Positions 1 through 5,499 of a stretch of 5,808 nucleotides of DNA are shown piece after piece. Source of the stretch: Caldifarciminota bacterium UBA3079. Its GTDB lineage: Bacteria > Hydrothermota > Tepidihabitantia > Tepidihabitantales > Tepidihabitantaceae. The notes beneath the pieces were generated by a model. The model did no database searches and had not been told where the DNA came from. It was given only the letters and a program-made list of their open reading frames with translations. A program made the position numbers and the translations under genes. The stretch covers positions 1-5,808 of the forward strand of contig DFBN01000057.1 of NCBI GenBank assembly GCA_002366635.1, read 5' to 3'. Numbering within the stretch: the first letter of the stretch is position 1; every line of letters starts with the position of its first letter.

Positions 1-2
1 AT

Positions 3-77
3 CTGCTTCTGCCAAAAGAACCTGCTTCTATCCTGGATTATCTCGATAAGCATTTGGAGCAGGTCTCTAACCCTTGA
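3..77 (+). CDS. C-terminal end of an unidentified protein (cut by left edge)
   Basis: The third frame is open from the window edge to a TGA at 75-77 and gives a 24-residue tail ending LDKHLEQVSNP. Frame 2 closes within 50 bases. Frame 1 stays open longer but reads as an unlikely Ile/Trp/Ser-rich string. The tail looks like an amphipathic C-terminal helix. It is too short to assign a family. The next gene begins 42 bases downstream on the same strand, so this could be the preceding member of the same transcription unit. Confidence 0.5.
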   Translation: MLLPKEPASILDYLDKHLEQVSNP

Positions 78-101
78 CAGGAAAGGCACGCGCATTAAGA
101 T
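74..101 (+). promoter_or_regulatory. Candidate sigma-70-type promoter of the pyr operon
   Basis: A perfect TTGACA at 74-79 is separated by 16 bases from TAAGAT at 96-101, which matches TATAAT at 4 of 6 positions. The -35 element overlaps the TGA stop of the preceding gene. Transcription would begin near 107-109, leaving a leader of only about a dozen bases before the ATG at 120. Two other promoter candidates in this window have the same TTGACA and 16-base spacing, which supports the call. The -10 match is weak, so read-through from the upstream gene remains possible. Confidence 0.4.
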
Positions 102-119
102 GGAAAGGAAAGCTGAACT

Positions 120-353
120 ATGAAAAAGAAACTACCGAAGCAGCGGTATAAACAGAAACAGCCTGTACCTAAGCCGAAGCGGGAAAGGCCCCAGATAGCT
201 TTAAGGAAAAGGAACTATATTATCATGGGGATAGGGCTGGGGACTATTATCGCAGGATTTATTACCCTTGCCAATGGTTCAATCACTATAGCACCATTGC
301 TTCTTGTTGTCGGCTACTGCGTGCTTATCCCTGTTTCCCTTCTGGTAAAGTGA
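120..353 (+). CDS. Small two-helix membrane protein, DUF3098-like
   Basis: This 77-residue protein has a very basic, Lys/Pro/Gln-rich N-terminal tail (residues 1-32). Two hydrophobic stretches follow, at about 33-51 and 55-76, joined by a short ANGS turn. The TIAPLLLVVGYCVLIPV segment resembles the second helix of DUF3098 proteins, small membrane proteins of unknown function. The assignment is from memory of that motif. By the positive-inside rule the basic tail should be cytoplasmic, with both ends inside. A purine-rich AAGGAAAG lies about 6-13 bases before the ATG and could serve as ribosome binding site. The stop codon overlaps the pyrR GTG in GTGA, so translation is probably coupled to the pyrimidine genes. 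Nothing in the sequence shows a role in pyrimidine metabolism; an unrelated housekeeping role is equally possible. Confidence 0.75.
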   Translation: MKKKLPKQRYKQKQPVPKPKRERPQIALRKRNYIIMGIGLGTIIAGFITLANGSITIAPLLLVVGYCVLIPVSLLVK

Positions 354-880
354 GACAGGCAGTAATTGACGAACAAGGGCTGAAGACCTTGGTCAGCCAG
401 CTTGCGTCTGATATCAGCCGGCGCAACCGGGGTGTTAAGAACCTCGTTTTTGTTGGAATCAAGCGACGCGGCGTGCCATTGGCGAACCGGTTGGCAAAAG
501 AGTTATCCCTGAATCAAAAGTATCGGATACCTGTGGGTGCAATTGATATTACGCTTTACCGGGACGACTTGCAGCTTGTTGCCGAAACCCCAATATGTGG
601 TGGTTCCGAGATAGACTTCGATATCAACGGCCGGATTATTGTGCTTGTGGATGACCTGATTTACACCGGTCGAACTGTGCGTGCGGCTTTGACCGAGCTT
701 TTGGATTTCGGAAGGCCAAAGTCAATTCAGCTTGCGGTCCTCGTCGACCGCGGTCACCGGGAGCTGCCAATCGAACCGAATTTTGTCGGAAGAACAATCA
801 AAACGCGGCACGATGATTTAGTGGATATTTATCTGGTTGAAGAGGATGGCACCGATGGGGTGTTCCTGACACGCCGATGA
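350..880 (+). CDS. pyrR: PyrR bifunctional pyrimidine regulator / uracil phosphoribosyltransferase
   Basis: The 176-residue product matches PyrR over its full length (B. subtilis PyrR is about 180 residues). Family landmarks in order are VGIKRRGVPLA (about 35-45), DITLYRDDL (66-74), the PRPP-binding loop VLVDDLIYTGRT (98-109) and QLAVLVDRGHRELPI (127-141). Known members convert uracil and PRPP to UMP. In Gram-positive bacteria they also bind pyr mRNA, with UMP as co-effector, to promote attenuation. The conserved His136-Arg137 in GHREL lies where RNA binding was mapped in Bacillus, but whether this copy binds RNA is not shown. The start is GTG at 350, overlapping the previous stop by four bases. 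This places the N-terminus (MRQAVIDEQGL) exactly as in homologues. The gene ends in ATGA, shared with the pyrB start. No attenuator-like leader is visible upstream. Confidence 0.95.
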   Translation: MRQAVIDEQGLKTLVSQLASDISRRNRGVKNLVFVGIKRRGVPLANRLAKELSLNQKYRIPVGAIDITLYRDDLQLVAETPICGGSEIDFDINGRIIVLVDDLIYTGRTVRAALTELLDFGRPKSIQLAVLVDRGHRELPIEPNFVGRTIKTRHDDLVDIYLVEEDGTDGVFLTRR

Positions 881-1806
881 AGCCCAGATTCAAGCATCTG
901 CTTGGGATAGAATTACTTACCCGTTCTGATATCATCGGTATTCTTGACCAGACCGAGAGTTTTCTTGAAGTTCTGAAGCGACCCATACCAGTAGTTCCGG
1001 CTTTGCGCGGCAAGACCATTGTTAACCTTTTCTTTGAGCCTTCGACCAGAACTGCCCTCTCATTCAGTTTGGCGGCCAGCCGGCTGAGTGCCCATTGTGT
1101 AAACTTTTCTTTTCCTTCGTCTTCAGTGCAGAAAGGCGAAACTTTGCTCGATACTGCACGCAATATTGAAGCGATGCGGGTTGACGGCGTTGTAGTAAGG
1201 CATTCTATGCCAGGGGCGCCACATTTTCTTGCCCGGCGGCTCAAGGCGTTTGTAGTGAATGCCGGTGATGGCTGTCATGAACATCCTACCCAGGCATTGC
1301 TGGATGCGTTTACTCTGCGCCAGCACCTTGGTTCGCTGAAAGGTAAGAGGATTCTGTTCGTTGGTGATATCGCTCATTCCCGGGTTGCCCGTTCTAATAT
1401 TATCTGTTTCAGCAAGCTCGGTGCCCGGGTTGCGGTATGCGGGCCGCCAACTTTCCTCCCGACCGATATTGAGAAACTCGGGTGTGAAGTGTTCTACCGG
1501 CTGGATAAGATTCTTTATGAAGTGGATGTAGTGAATATGCTCCGGGTGCAGAACGAGCGCACCGATTTAAGCCTTTTCCCTTCGATAAGGGAATACCGGG
1601 CACTTTACGGCCTGACTCGCGAACGTCTGAGTAAACTTGATAAGTCTGTTCTCGTCATCCATCCGGGACCGGTGAACTGGGGCGTAGAAATGGACTTTGA
1701 GATTGCCGAATTTCCACAAACCCTGATTCTGAACCAGGTAACTAACGGCGTGGCCGTGAGGATGGCAGTGCTTTACCTTCTGGCAGGCGGACATGAAGAA
1801 ACCTGA
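877..1806 (+). CDS. pyrB: Aspartate carbamoyltransferase catalytic chain
   Basis: This protein condenses carbamoyl phosphate with L-aspartate to N-carbamoyl-aspartate, the committed step of UMP synthesis in the cytoplasm. It is 309 residues, normal for a catalytic chain without a fused regulatory domain. Carbamoyl-phosphate binding is seen in FFEPSTRT (52-59), with the 80s loop SSVQKGET (K86), R108, and GCHEHPTQ (H136, Q139). The aspartate domain has R169, RVQ (R223, Q225) and HPGP (262-265), ending NQVTNGVAVRMAVL. All expected catalytic residues are present. Two family positions look unusual: the residue after STRT is Ala60 where Arg is common, and PVNWG has Trp268 where PxNRG is usual. No pyrI is present in the window. 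The ATG lies in the ATGA overlap with pyrR and has no strong Shine-Dalgarno, so initiation is probably coupled. The end overlaps pyrC by 14 bases. Confidence 0.96.
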   Translation: MKPRFKHLLGIELLTRSDIIGILDQTESFLEVLKRPIPVVPALRGKTIVNLFFEPSTRTALSFSLAASRLSAHCVNFSFPSSSVQKGETLLDTARNIEAMRVDGVVVRHSMPGAPHFLARRLKAFVVNAGDGCHEHPTQALLDAFTLRQHLGSLKGKRILFVGDIAHSRVARSNIICFSKLGARVAVCGPPTFLPTDIEKLGCEVFYRLDKILYEVDVVNMLRVQNERTDLSLFPSIREYRALYGLTRERLSKLDKSVLVIHPGPVNWGVEMDFEIAEFPQTLILNQVTNGVAVRMAVLYLLAGGHEET

Positions 1807-3085
1807 GAGGGTCCTTTTGGCAGGCGGCAGGGTGGTTGACCCTGGAAACCGCAGGGTAAGAATCTGGGATGTGCTCATTCAGGACGGAAGGATTGCCAAA
1901 GTAGGGAAACAGCTCAGGGCCACTGGGGCTCAAAGGATTGACTGCCGAGGCAAGCACATTGCTCCGGGTTTCATTGATATGCACTGTCACTTGCGGGAAC
2001 CAGGACAAGAGGATGCAGAAACGATTGCCACTGGCACAAAGGCCGCACTTGCCGGCGGATTCACAAAGGTCTGTCCAATGCCGAATACTGACCCGCCGAT
2101 TGATTCTGAAGCCTTGGTGCGGTTCGAGCTGGCCAGGGCCAAAGAGGCCGGTTTTGCCAGAGTCTATCCGATTGGTTCATGCACAAAAGCAAGGGCCGGT
2201 AAAGAGCTGGCTGAAATCGGTTCGATGAAGCAAGCCGGTGCGGTGGCGGTTTCTGACGACGGTTCCTGGGTTGACGACCCGCAGGTGATGCGGCGGGTGC
2301 TGGAATACTGCAAGGCATTTGACTTGCCAGTTATATCTCACTGCGAACTTACCGGTTTCCCTTACGGGGTTGCAAACGAAGGTCTGGTTTCCACGCGATT
2401 AGGTCTGGCAGCGGGGCCGGATGTATCTGAATCGGCGGCGGCTGCCCGTGATATACTGCTGGCTGAGTTCACGCATGCCAGGCTGCATATCGCGCATGTA
2501 TCGTGTGCGGCAACAGTTTCTCTCATCCGCTGGGCAAAGGCGCGCGGTGTTCAGGTTACAGCCGAAACCTGTCCCCATTATTTCACTTTGACCGATGCGG
2601 CGCTGGAGACATTTGATACTAACTTCAAGGTAAATCCGCCGTTGCGTACCGACAAAGACCGGCAGGCAGTAATTGACGGTCTTGCCGACGGCACGATTGA
2701 TGCAATCGCAACCGACCATGCACCGCATACCAAATCAGCAAAAGAAGTTGAGTTTGACATCGCCCCGGCCGGTTTCATCGGCTTTGAGACTGCATTCAGT
2801 CTGGGTTATGAACAGCTTGTTCTGGCCAAGAAGCTGAGCTTGGCGGATTATGTCAGCAGAATGACAACAGCACCGGCCAGGATTCTTGGATTACCCATGC
2901 CGTGCCTCCAACCCGGGGCCGATGCGGATTTAGTCATATTGGACCTGAAGGCACGATGGACTTGGACGCGAGACCAGGTCTTCTCACGGTCCCAGAATTC
3001 GCCATTTTTTGGCCGTCAACTTCACGGACGGGTAATCGGCGGATTTCTGGGTCATAAGCAGTTCTGGTTTCTGCATCCGGCCTGA
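1793..3085 (+). CDS. pyrC: Dihydroorotase, class I (PyrC)
   Basis: This zinc amidohydrolase cyclises N-carbamoyl-aspartate to dihydroorotate, the third step of UMP synthesis. At 430 residues it has the length of class I (Bacillus/Aquifex-type) enzymes and not of the shorter E. coli class II. Metal and catalytic residues are visible: IDMHCHLREPG (H64, H66, R68), SDDG (Asp155/156, the Asp that bridges metals in class I in place of a carboxylated Lys), H183, HIAHVS (H232/H235), and the catalytic ATDHAPH (D308). The substrate-side KVNPPLR (279-285) and the C-terminal PGADADLVILD strand (374-384) also fit. The ATG at 1793 lies inside the end of pyrB, with AGGCGG at 1785-1790 as a modest ribosome binding site. 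In Aquifex, PyrB and class I PyrC form one complex; adjacency and overlap here are compatible with that but do not prove it. Confidence 0.96.
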   Translation: MKKPERVLLAGGRVVDPGNRRVRIWDVLIQDGRIAKVGKQLRATGAQRIDCRGKHIAPGFIDMHCHLREPGQEDAETIATGTKAALAGGFTKVCPMPNTDPPIDSEALVRFELARAKEAGFARVYPIGSCTKARAGKELAEIGSMKQAGAVAVSDDGSWVDDPQVMRRVLEYCKAFDLPVISHCELTGFPYGVANEGLVSTRLGLAAGPDVSESAAAARDILLAEFTHARLHIAHVSCAATVSLIRWAKARGVQVTAETCPHYFTLTDAALETFDTNFKVNPPLRTDKDRQAVIDGLADGTIDAIATDHAPHTKSAKEVEFDIAPAGFIGFETAFSLGYEQLVLAKKLSLADYVSRMTTAPARILGLPMPCLQPGADADLVILDLKARWTWTRDQVFSRSQNSPFFGRQLHGRVIGGFLGHKQFWFLHPA

Positions 3086-3292
3086 TGATTCCAGCCGTAG
3101 CTATCCTTGTCCGTTCCAGCAGGCAAGTGCCCTGGCGAATTTTGAGCTGGAGCGTAACTGGGGCCAGGGATGGCGCGATTCGGTTCTATACAAATGGGCC
3201 TTGGGGCCGCGCCGCAGATTTTATATTGCATTCAACCAGCGGTCAGGACAATTGCCGGGTGTTGTTGACCGGGTTGCAGCAGCAAAGCTGCG
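3086..3292 (+). other. Convergent pyrC/dinB gap with unresolved reading frames
   Basis: No gene can be assigned with confidence here. An 81-codon frame starts with an ATG at 3085, sharing one base with the pyrC stop (TGATG), and ends at 3330. Its product is Ser/Cys-rich and resembles no family I know. A second frame on the same strand is open from 3036 to a TGA at 3318-3320 and has no ATG, GTG or TTG near its beginning. It gives a more protein-like string with FELERNWGQGWRDSVLYKW and PGVVDRVAAAKLRYL. Moving from the first frame to the second needs a -1 shift, so a small frameshifted or decaying gene is possible. Both frames run about 30 bases into the 3' end of dinB on the other strand. Non-coding spacer between convergent genes is the default reading. 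Confidence 0.35.
3241..3291. terminator. Weak hairpins between the convergent pyrC and dinB ends
   Basis: GGTCA at 3241-3245 pairs with TGACC at 3266-3270. ACAA at 3248-3251 pairs with TTGT at 3262-3265, leaving a two-base bulge. A second small hairpin, GCAGC-AAA-GCTGC at 3279-3291, ends two bases from the last base of the dinB stop codon. Neither is followed by a T-run on either strand, so these are not classical intrinsic terminators. Their position, where both transcription units should stop, is the only other support. Confidence 0.2.
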
Positions 3293-4456
3293 CTATCTGT
3301 TCATATTCTTCATATTCTGAGCCCGGGTGACTCGGAATTCTCCGAACCGGTTATTCAGGTTGTCAACCGCGCTTCTGAGGGTCTCTGGATGCTCAAACAT
3401 GGATGTTTGCCGAGTCTGCTGAATCAGATTGGAAACGCTGATACCTATCAGCCGCACATACCGCGGTGGCTGATAAAGCTTATAAAACAGCGCAAGCCCG
3501 GTTTGATAGATACGCCGGCCGTCATTTGTCCAGTTCTTCAAGCTGTGCTGGCGCACCATTGTAGTGAAATCCGCATAACGCAACACAAGCGATACAGTGC
3601 GGCCGGCATAATTATCCTTGCGCAACCTTCGGCCCACCTGTTCTGAAAGTTGGAAAAGATGATGTCGAATAATCGCCATATTCCTGGTATCTTTATCAAA
3701 TGTCATGGAATGGCCCATTGATTTGGCGGGTGGCTTATGAAAATAGGGCCGAACCGGGCTTTCATCTATCCCTTTGCCTATATGGTGAAGATGGACACCC
3801 TTGACGCCAAAAATGCGGACGAGTGCCTTTTCAGGATAACGACCCAATTCACCACAACTCTTTATGCCGAGCCGATGAAGTTTGGCTGCAGTTTTAGGCC
3901 CGATGCCGCACATTTCCTCGACTATGATTTTCTCAAGCAGGACCGGCACTTCTTCGGGTCGGATTATGGTCAGGCCGTCCGGTTTGTGCATTTCTCCTAC
4001 CAGTTTTGCCAGAAGTTTATTGGGCGCGATACCTATCGAGCAGGTCAGGCCGAACCGTCCGCTCAACTCCTGCTTGATTTTTCGGGCGATGGTATCGGCA
4101 CCGCCGAAAAGATGGGCGGTATTGGTAACATCCAGGAATGCCTCATCAATCGAGAATACCTCGACCGAATCTGTGAACCGGCTGCATATCGCCATAATGC
4201 GGGTTGAAGTATCAATATATTTTGCAAGGTTGCATCGAACCAGCGTAATTTCCGGGCATAGCTTACGCGCCTGTGGAATTGTCATTGCTGTTTTTACACC
4301 GTATGCGCGTGCCTCATAAGATGCGGTTGCAATAACAGTGCGACCTTGAGGATGACTGCACACACCGATGGGCCGGCCCCGCAGAAAAGGGAAAGTTTGC
4401 TGCTCGACCGATGCAAAGAATGCATCCATATCAATGTGGAGAACCTGCCGCATCAT
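3293..4456 (-). CDS. dinB: DNA polymerase IV, Y-family translesion polymerase
   Basis: This 387-residue protein is a full-length Y-family polymerase that copies damaged templates. The palm/finger part begins HIDMDAFFASVE with metal ligands Asp9 and Asp104-Glu105 (SIDEAFLDVT) and Phe14 at the expected steric-gate position. TASYEARAYGVKTAM (44-58) and CSIGIAPNKLLAK (139-151) follow. The thumb helix-hairpin-helix is EEMCGIGPKTAAKLHRLGIKS (180-200), and the little finger runs from about 242 to 345. QTSMF (350-354) fits the beta-clamp-binding consensus QxxLF, and a 33-residue tail follows, as in Bacillus-type paralogues. The start is one of two adjacent ATGs (4456 or 4453). The first overlaps the stop of the preceding gene as ATGA, with no separate ribosome binding site, so expression is coupled to the lexA cassette. 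This explains SOS control without its own LexA box. Confidence 0.95.
   Translation of the reverse strand: MMRQVLHIDMDAFFASVEQQTFPFLRGRPIGVCSHPQGRTVIATASYEARAYGVKTAMTIPQARKLCPEITLVRCNLAKYIDTSTRIMAICSRFTDSVEVFSIDEAFLDVTNTAHLFGGADTIARKIKQELSGRFGLTCSIGIAPNKLLAKLVGEMHKPDGLTIIRPEEVPVLLEKIIVEEMCGIGPKTAAKLHRLGIKSCGELGRYPEKALVRIFGVKGVHLHHIGKGIDESPVRPYFHKPPAKSMGHSMTFDKDTRNMAIIRHHLFQLSEQVGRRLRKDNYAGRTVSLVLRYADFTTMVRQHSLKNWTNDGRRIYQTGLALFYKLYQPPRYVRLIGISVSNLIQQTRQTSMFEHPETLRSAVDNLNNRFGEFRVTRAQNMKNMNR
3300..3317. repeat. 9-bp perfect tandem duplication in the dinB 3' end
   Basis: TTCATATTC occurs twice in direct succession (3300-3308 and 3309-3317). On the minus strand it encodes the NMKNMN tail of DinB, just before its terminal Arg and stop. 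The length is a multiple of three, so the frame is kept. It looks like a recent slippage or duplication in a non-essential C-terminal tail. Confidence 0.6.
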
Positions 4457-4725
4457 GCTTCGCAGGAAATACTGGTCAATGTCCAGTTGAATGTTTTATT
4501 CTCATAACTCAGTTCATACACATTGGCACCGTCTGAAACCGCATAATGGTACAGCTCAGAATCGCCTTGTTTTTCCCGCCACACATAAGTGATATCCTTA
4601 ATGCGGTAGCGGTGATTACGCCAGATGAAAACAACCGGTTGGAGCCTTTCATGCGGGAAAGGAGTTCGGCGGTTGTTGTAAACCGCATAAACCTTGATGC
4701 TTTCATTGATTGCATTATGCACCAT
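4453..4725 (-). CDS. DUF6504-like small protein between lexA and dinB
   Basis: This 90-residue, beta-rich protein contains INESIKVY (6-13), VVFIWRNHRYRIKDITYVWRE (31-51), ELYHYAVSDGANVYELSY (57-74) and FNWTLTSI. The pattern of a short strand, 'F.W+.+.Y+I..I...W', then 'Y+V....VYEL.....W.L' is what I recall of DUF6504, small proteins often encoded beside SOS polymerase genes (DinB/ImuB, DnaE2) in actinobacteria and others. Function is unknown. A longer frame starting at 4764 would overlap lexA. The ATG at 4725 is preferred because a perfect AAGGAGG sits five bases before it and homologues begin at this point. It follows the lexA stop by 10 bases and overlaps dinB by four, so it should be co-expressed after DNA damage. 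An accessory role for the polymerase is inference from position only. Confidence 0.85.
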   Translation of the reverse strand: MVHNAINESIKVYAVYNNRRTPFPHERLQPVVFIWRNHRYRIKDITYVWREKQGDSELYHYAVSDGANVYELSYENKTFNWTLTSISCEA

Positions 4726-4730
4726 TGATT

Positions 4731-4737
4731 CCTCCTT
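4731..4737 (-). promoter_or_regulatory. Strong Shine-Dalgarno deciding the DUF6504-like start
   Basis: On the minus strand the sequence reads TAAGGAGGAATCAATG. The AAGGAGG overlaps the lexA TAA stop and lies five bases from the ATG at 4725. It rules in that start over the longer 4764 frame. It is the only near-perfect ribosome binding site inside the cassette, in contrast with lexA, which has none, and dinB, which relies on overlap. Confidence 0.85.
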
Positions 4738-5326
4738 ACTTGTAATTGCGTAAAAGCCCGACAACCACGCCGATTATCCTGAACTCTTCTCGGGTTTTGT
4801 CGATGACGATAGGCTCAAAATCCGGGTTTTCAGGCTTGAGGATTATCTGGTTGTGCTCGCGTTTGAACCGTTTGACTGTAGCCTCATCACCGATTAAACC
4901 CACAACGATGTCATTGTTCTGCGCGGTTGCCTGCTGACGCACAATGACCAAATCACCGTTCATTATGCCGGCACCGGTCATACTTTCACCCTGGACTTTC
5001 AAAAGAAAGCAACCTTGGAAATGGCTCAAAGAAACCTCAGATTCAATGTTTTCTATTGCCAGAACCGGAGACCCGGCTGCAATACGGCCAACAACGGGTA
5101 ACGAATGCATGGGAACAGCGGTTTTGAGCGAACGGGCCTTGCCCGTGGTGCGCTTGAGCATACCCTGTTCTACCAGGATATCGAGATGGTATTTCACCGC
5201 TTTGGTGCTTCTGATACCGACTGCCGGGCCGATTTCCCTTATACTTGGCGGAAAACCATGCTCTTCAATATACCGTTGGATAAACGCAAGTATCATGGCT
5301 CTGCGGCTCTTCGCTCTTATAAACAT
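4736..5326 (-). CDS. lexA: LexA SOS repressor (self-cleaving)
   Basis: LexA represses DNA-damage genes and cleaves itself when stimulated by RecA filaments. From the ATG at 5326 the product is 196 residues, close to the usual 200. A winged-helix domain covers about 1-65, with ILAFIQRYIEEHGFPPSIREIG (12-33) and a recognition segment GIRSTKAVKYHL (37-48). After a linker come the cleavage site RIAAGSP (Ala84-Gly85), the nucleophile Ser115 in VQGESM and the general base Lys152 in DEATVKRF, so the protein should be cleavable. A frame opening with TTG at 5362 is rejected because that TTG is the promoter -35 and the extra 12 residues do not fit the family. No Shine-Dalgarno precedes 5326. The recognition helix (STKAVKYHL) departs from the common SSSTVHGHL pattern. 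It heads the cassette with the DUF6504-like gene and dinB. Confidence 0.95.
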   Translation of the reverse strand: MFIRAKSRRAMILAFIQRYIEEHGFPPSIREIGPAVGIRSTKAVKYHLDILVEQGMLKRTTGKARSLKTAVPMHSLPVVGRIAAGSPVLAIENIESEVSLSHFQGCFLLKVQGESMTGAGIMNGDLVIVRQQATAQNNDIVVGLIGDEATVKRFKREHNQIILKPENPDFEPIVIDKTREEFRIIGVVVGLLRNYK

Positions 5327-5333
5327 ATGTTTA
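5320..5333. promoter_or_regulatory. Probable LexA operator overlapping the lexA start codon
   Basis: TAAACATATGTTTA is a perfect 14-bp palindrome. Its core AACATATGTT fits AAC-RNRY-GTT of the Gram-positive (Cheo-type) LexA box, with A/T in place of the usual outer G/C. It lies directly downstream of the lexA -10 element and covers the predicted transcription start and the ATG at 5326-5324, an ideal place for autorepression. Binding is inferred from position and consensus. Confidence 0.7.
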
Positions 5334-5334
5334 C

Positions 5335-5362
5335 ATGATAGCAAAACTCGGGATTTTGTCAA
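5335..5362 (-). promoter_or_regulatory. lexA promoter
   Basis: On the minus strand TTGACA (5362-5357) is separated by 16 bases from TATCAT (5340-5335), a perfect -35 and a one-mismatch -10. Expected initiation at about 5329-5326 falls on or a few bases before the lexA ATG, so the mRNA would be leaderless or nearly so. The adjoining palindrome is the likely repressor site. It would also serve the downstream DUF6504-like gene and dinB, since no other promoter is evident within the cassette. Confidence 0.75.
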
Positions 5363-5406
5363 ACACGACTTGATTCAATGCCAACTTCACCGCCAGAATC
5401 CAGGTC

Positions 5407-5437
5407 AGAATTCCCGCAAGCCCGCTTGCGAGATTCT
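5407..5437. repeat. Interrupted inverted repeat between divergent promoters
   Basis: AGAAT (5407-5411) pairs with ATTCT (5433-5437), and CGCAAG (5415-5420) pairs with CTTGCG (5425-5430) around a CCCG loop. It sits between the -35 of lexA (5357-5362) and the -35 of the divergent gene (5457-5462), so neither promoter should transcribe it in the gene direction. It could be a protein binding site or a relic; no known consensus is recognised. Confidence 0.4.
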
Positions 5438-5456
5438 CGGTCGGTTTCCAGCCACC

Positions 5457-5484
5457 TTGACAAAACTACCATCTGAGGTATACT
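5457..5484 (+). promoter_or_regulatory. Promoter of the LVIVD-type secreted protein gene
   Basis: TTGACA at 5457-5462, a 16-base spacer and TATACT at 5479-5484 give a near-consensus promoter. Transcription would start near 5491, about 120 bases before the ATG at 5611. Its geometry is the same as the divergent lexA promoter; their -35 elements are 94 bases apart. Confidence 0.7.
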
Positions 5485-5499
5485 TTTCCCTCACCTATC

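Noticed and set aside
78..119. PyrR-dependent attenuator or other riboswitch ahead of the pyr operon
   Set aside because: Only 42 bases separate the genes and no terminator/antiterminator pair can be drawn.
1938..2228. 96-codon plus-strand frame inside pyrC
   Set aside because: It is an out-of-frame reading of the conserved dihydroorotase with no family resemblance.
798..2778. Several minus-strand frames opposite pyrB and pyrC
   Set aside because: They lie opposite fully conserved enzymes, are short, and have Arg/Pro/Cys-rich products typical of antisense frames.
3737..4319. Two long plus-strand frames inside dinB
   Set aside because: Both are shadows of a polymerase gene with all its motifs intact, and they have no ribosome binding site or recognisable product.
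4726..4764. 13-residue extension of the DUF6504-like protein from 4764
   Set aside because: It would overlap the end of lexA by 29 bases and ignore the perfect AAGGAGG five bases before the ATG at 4725.
5327..5362. N-terminal extension of lexA from a TTG at 5362 (208 residues)
   Set aside because: The TTG is the first half of a perfect TTGACA -35 box, and the extension would be translated from promoter DNA upstream of the predicted transcript start. The 196-residue form aligns with usual LexA N-termini.
5407..5437. Intrinsic terminator in the lexA/secreted-protein intergenic region
   Set aside because: There is no T-run on either strand after the stem, and the two flanking genes point away from it, so no transcript is expected to end there.
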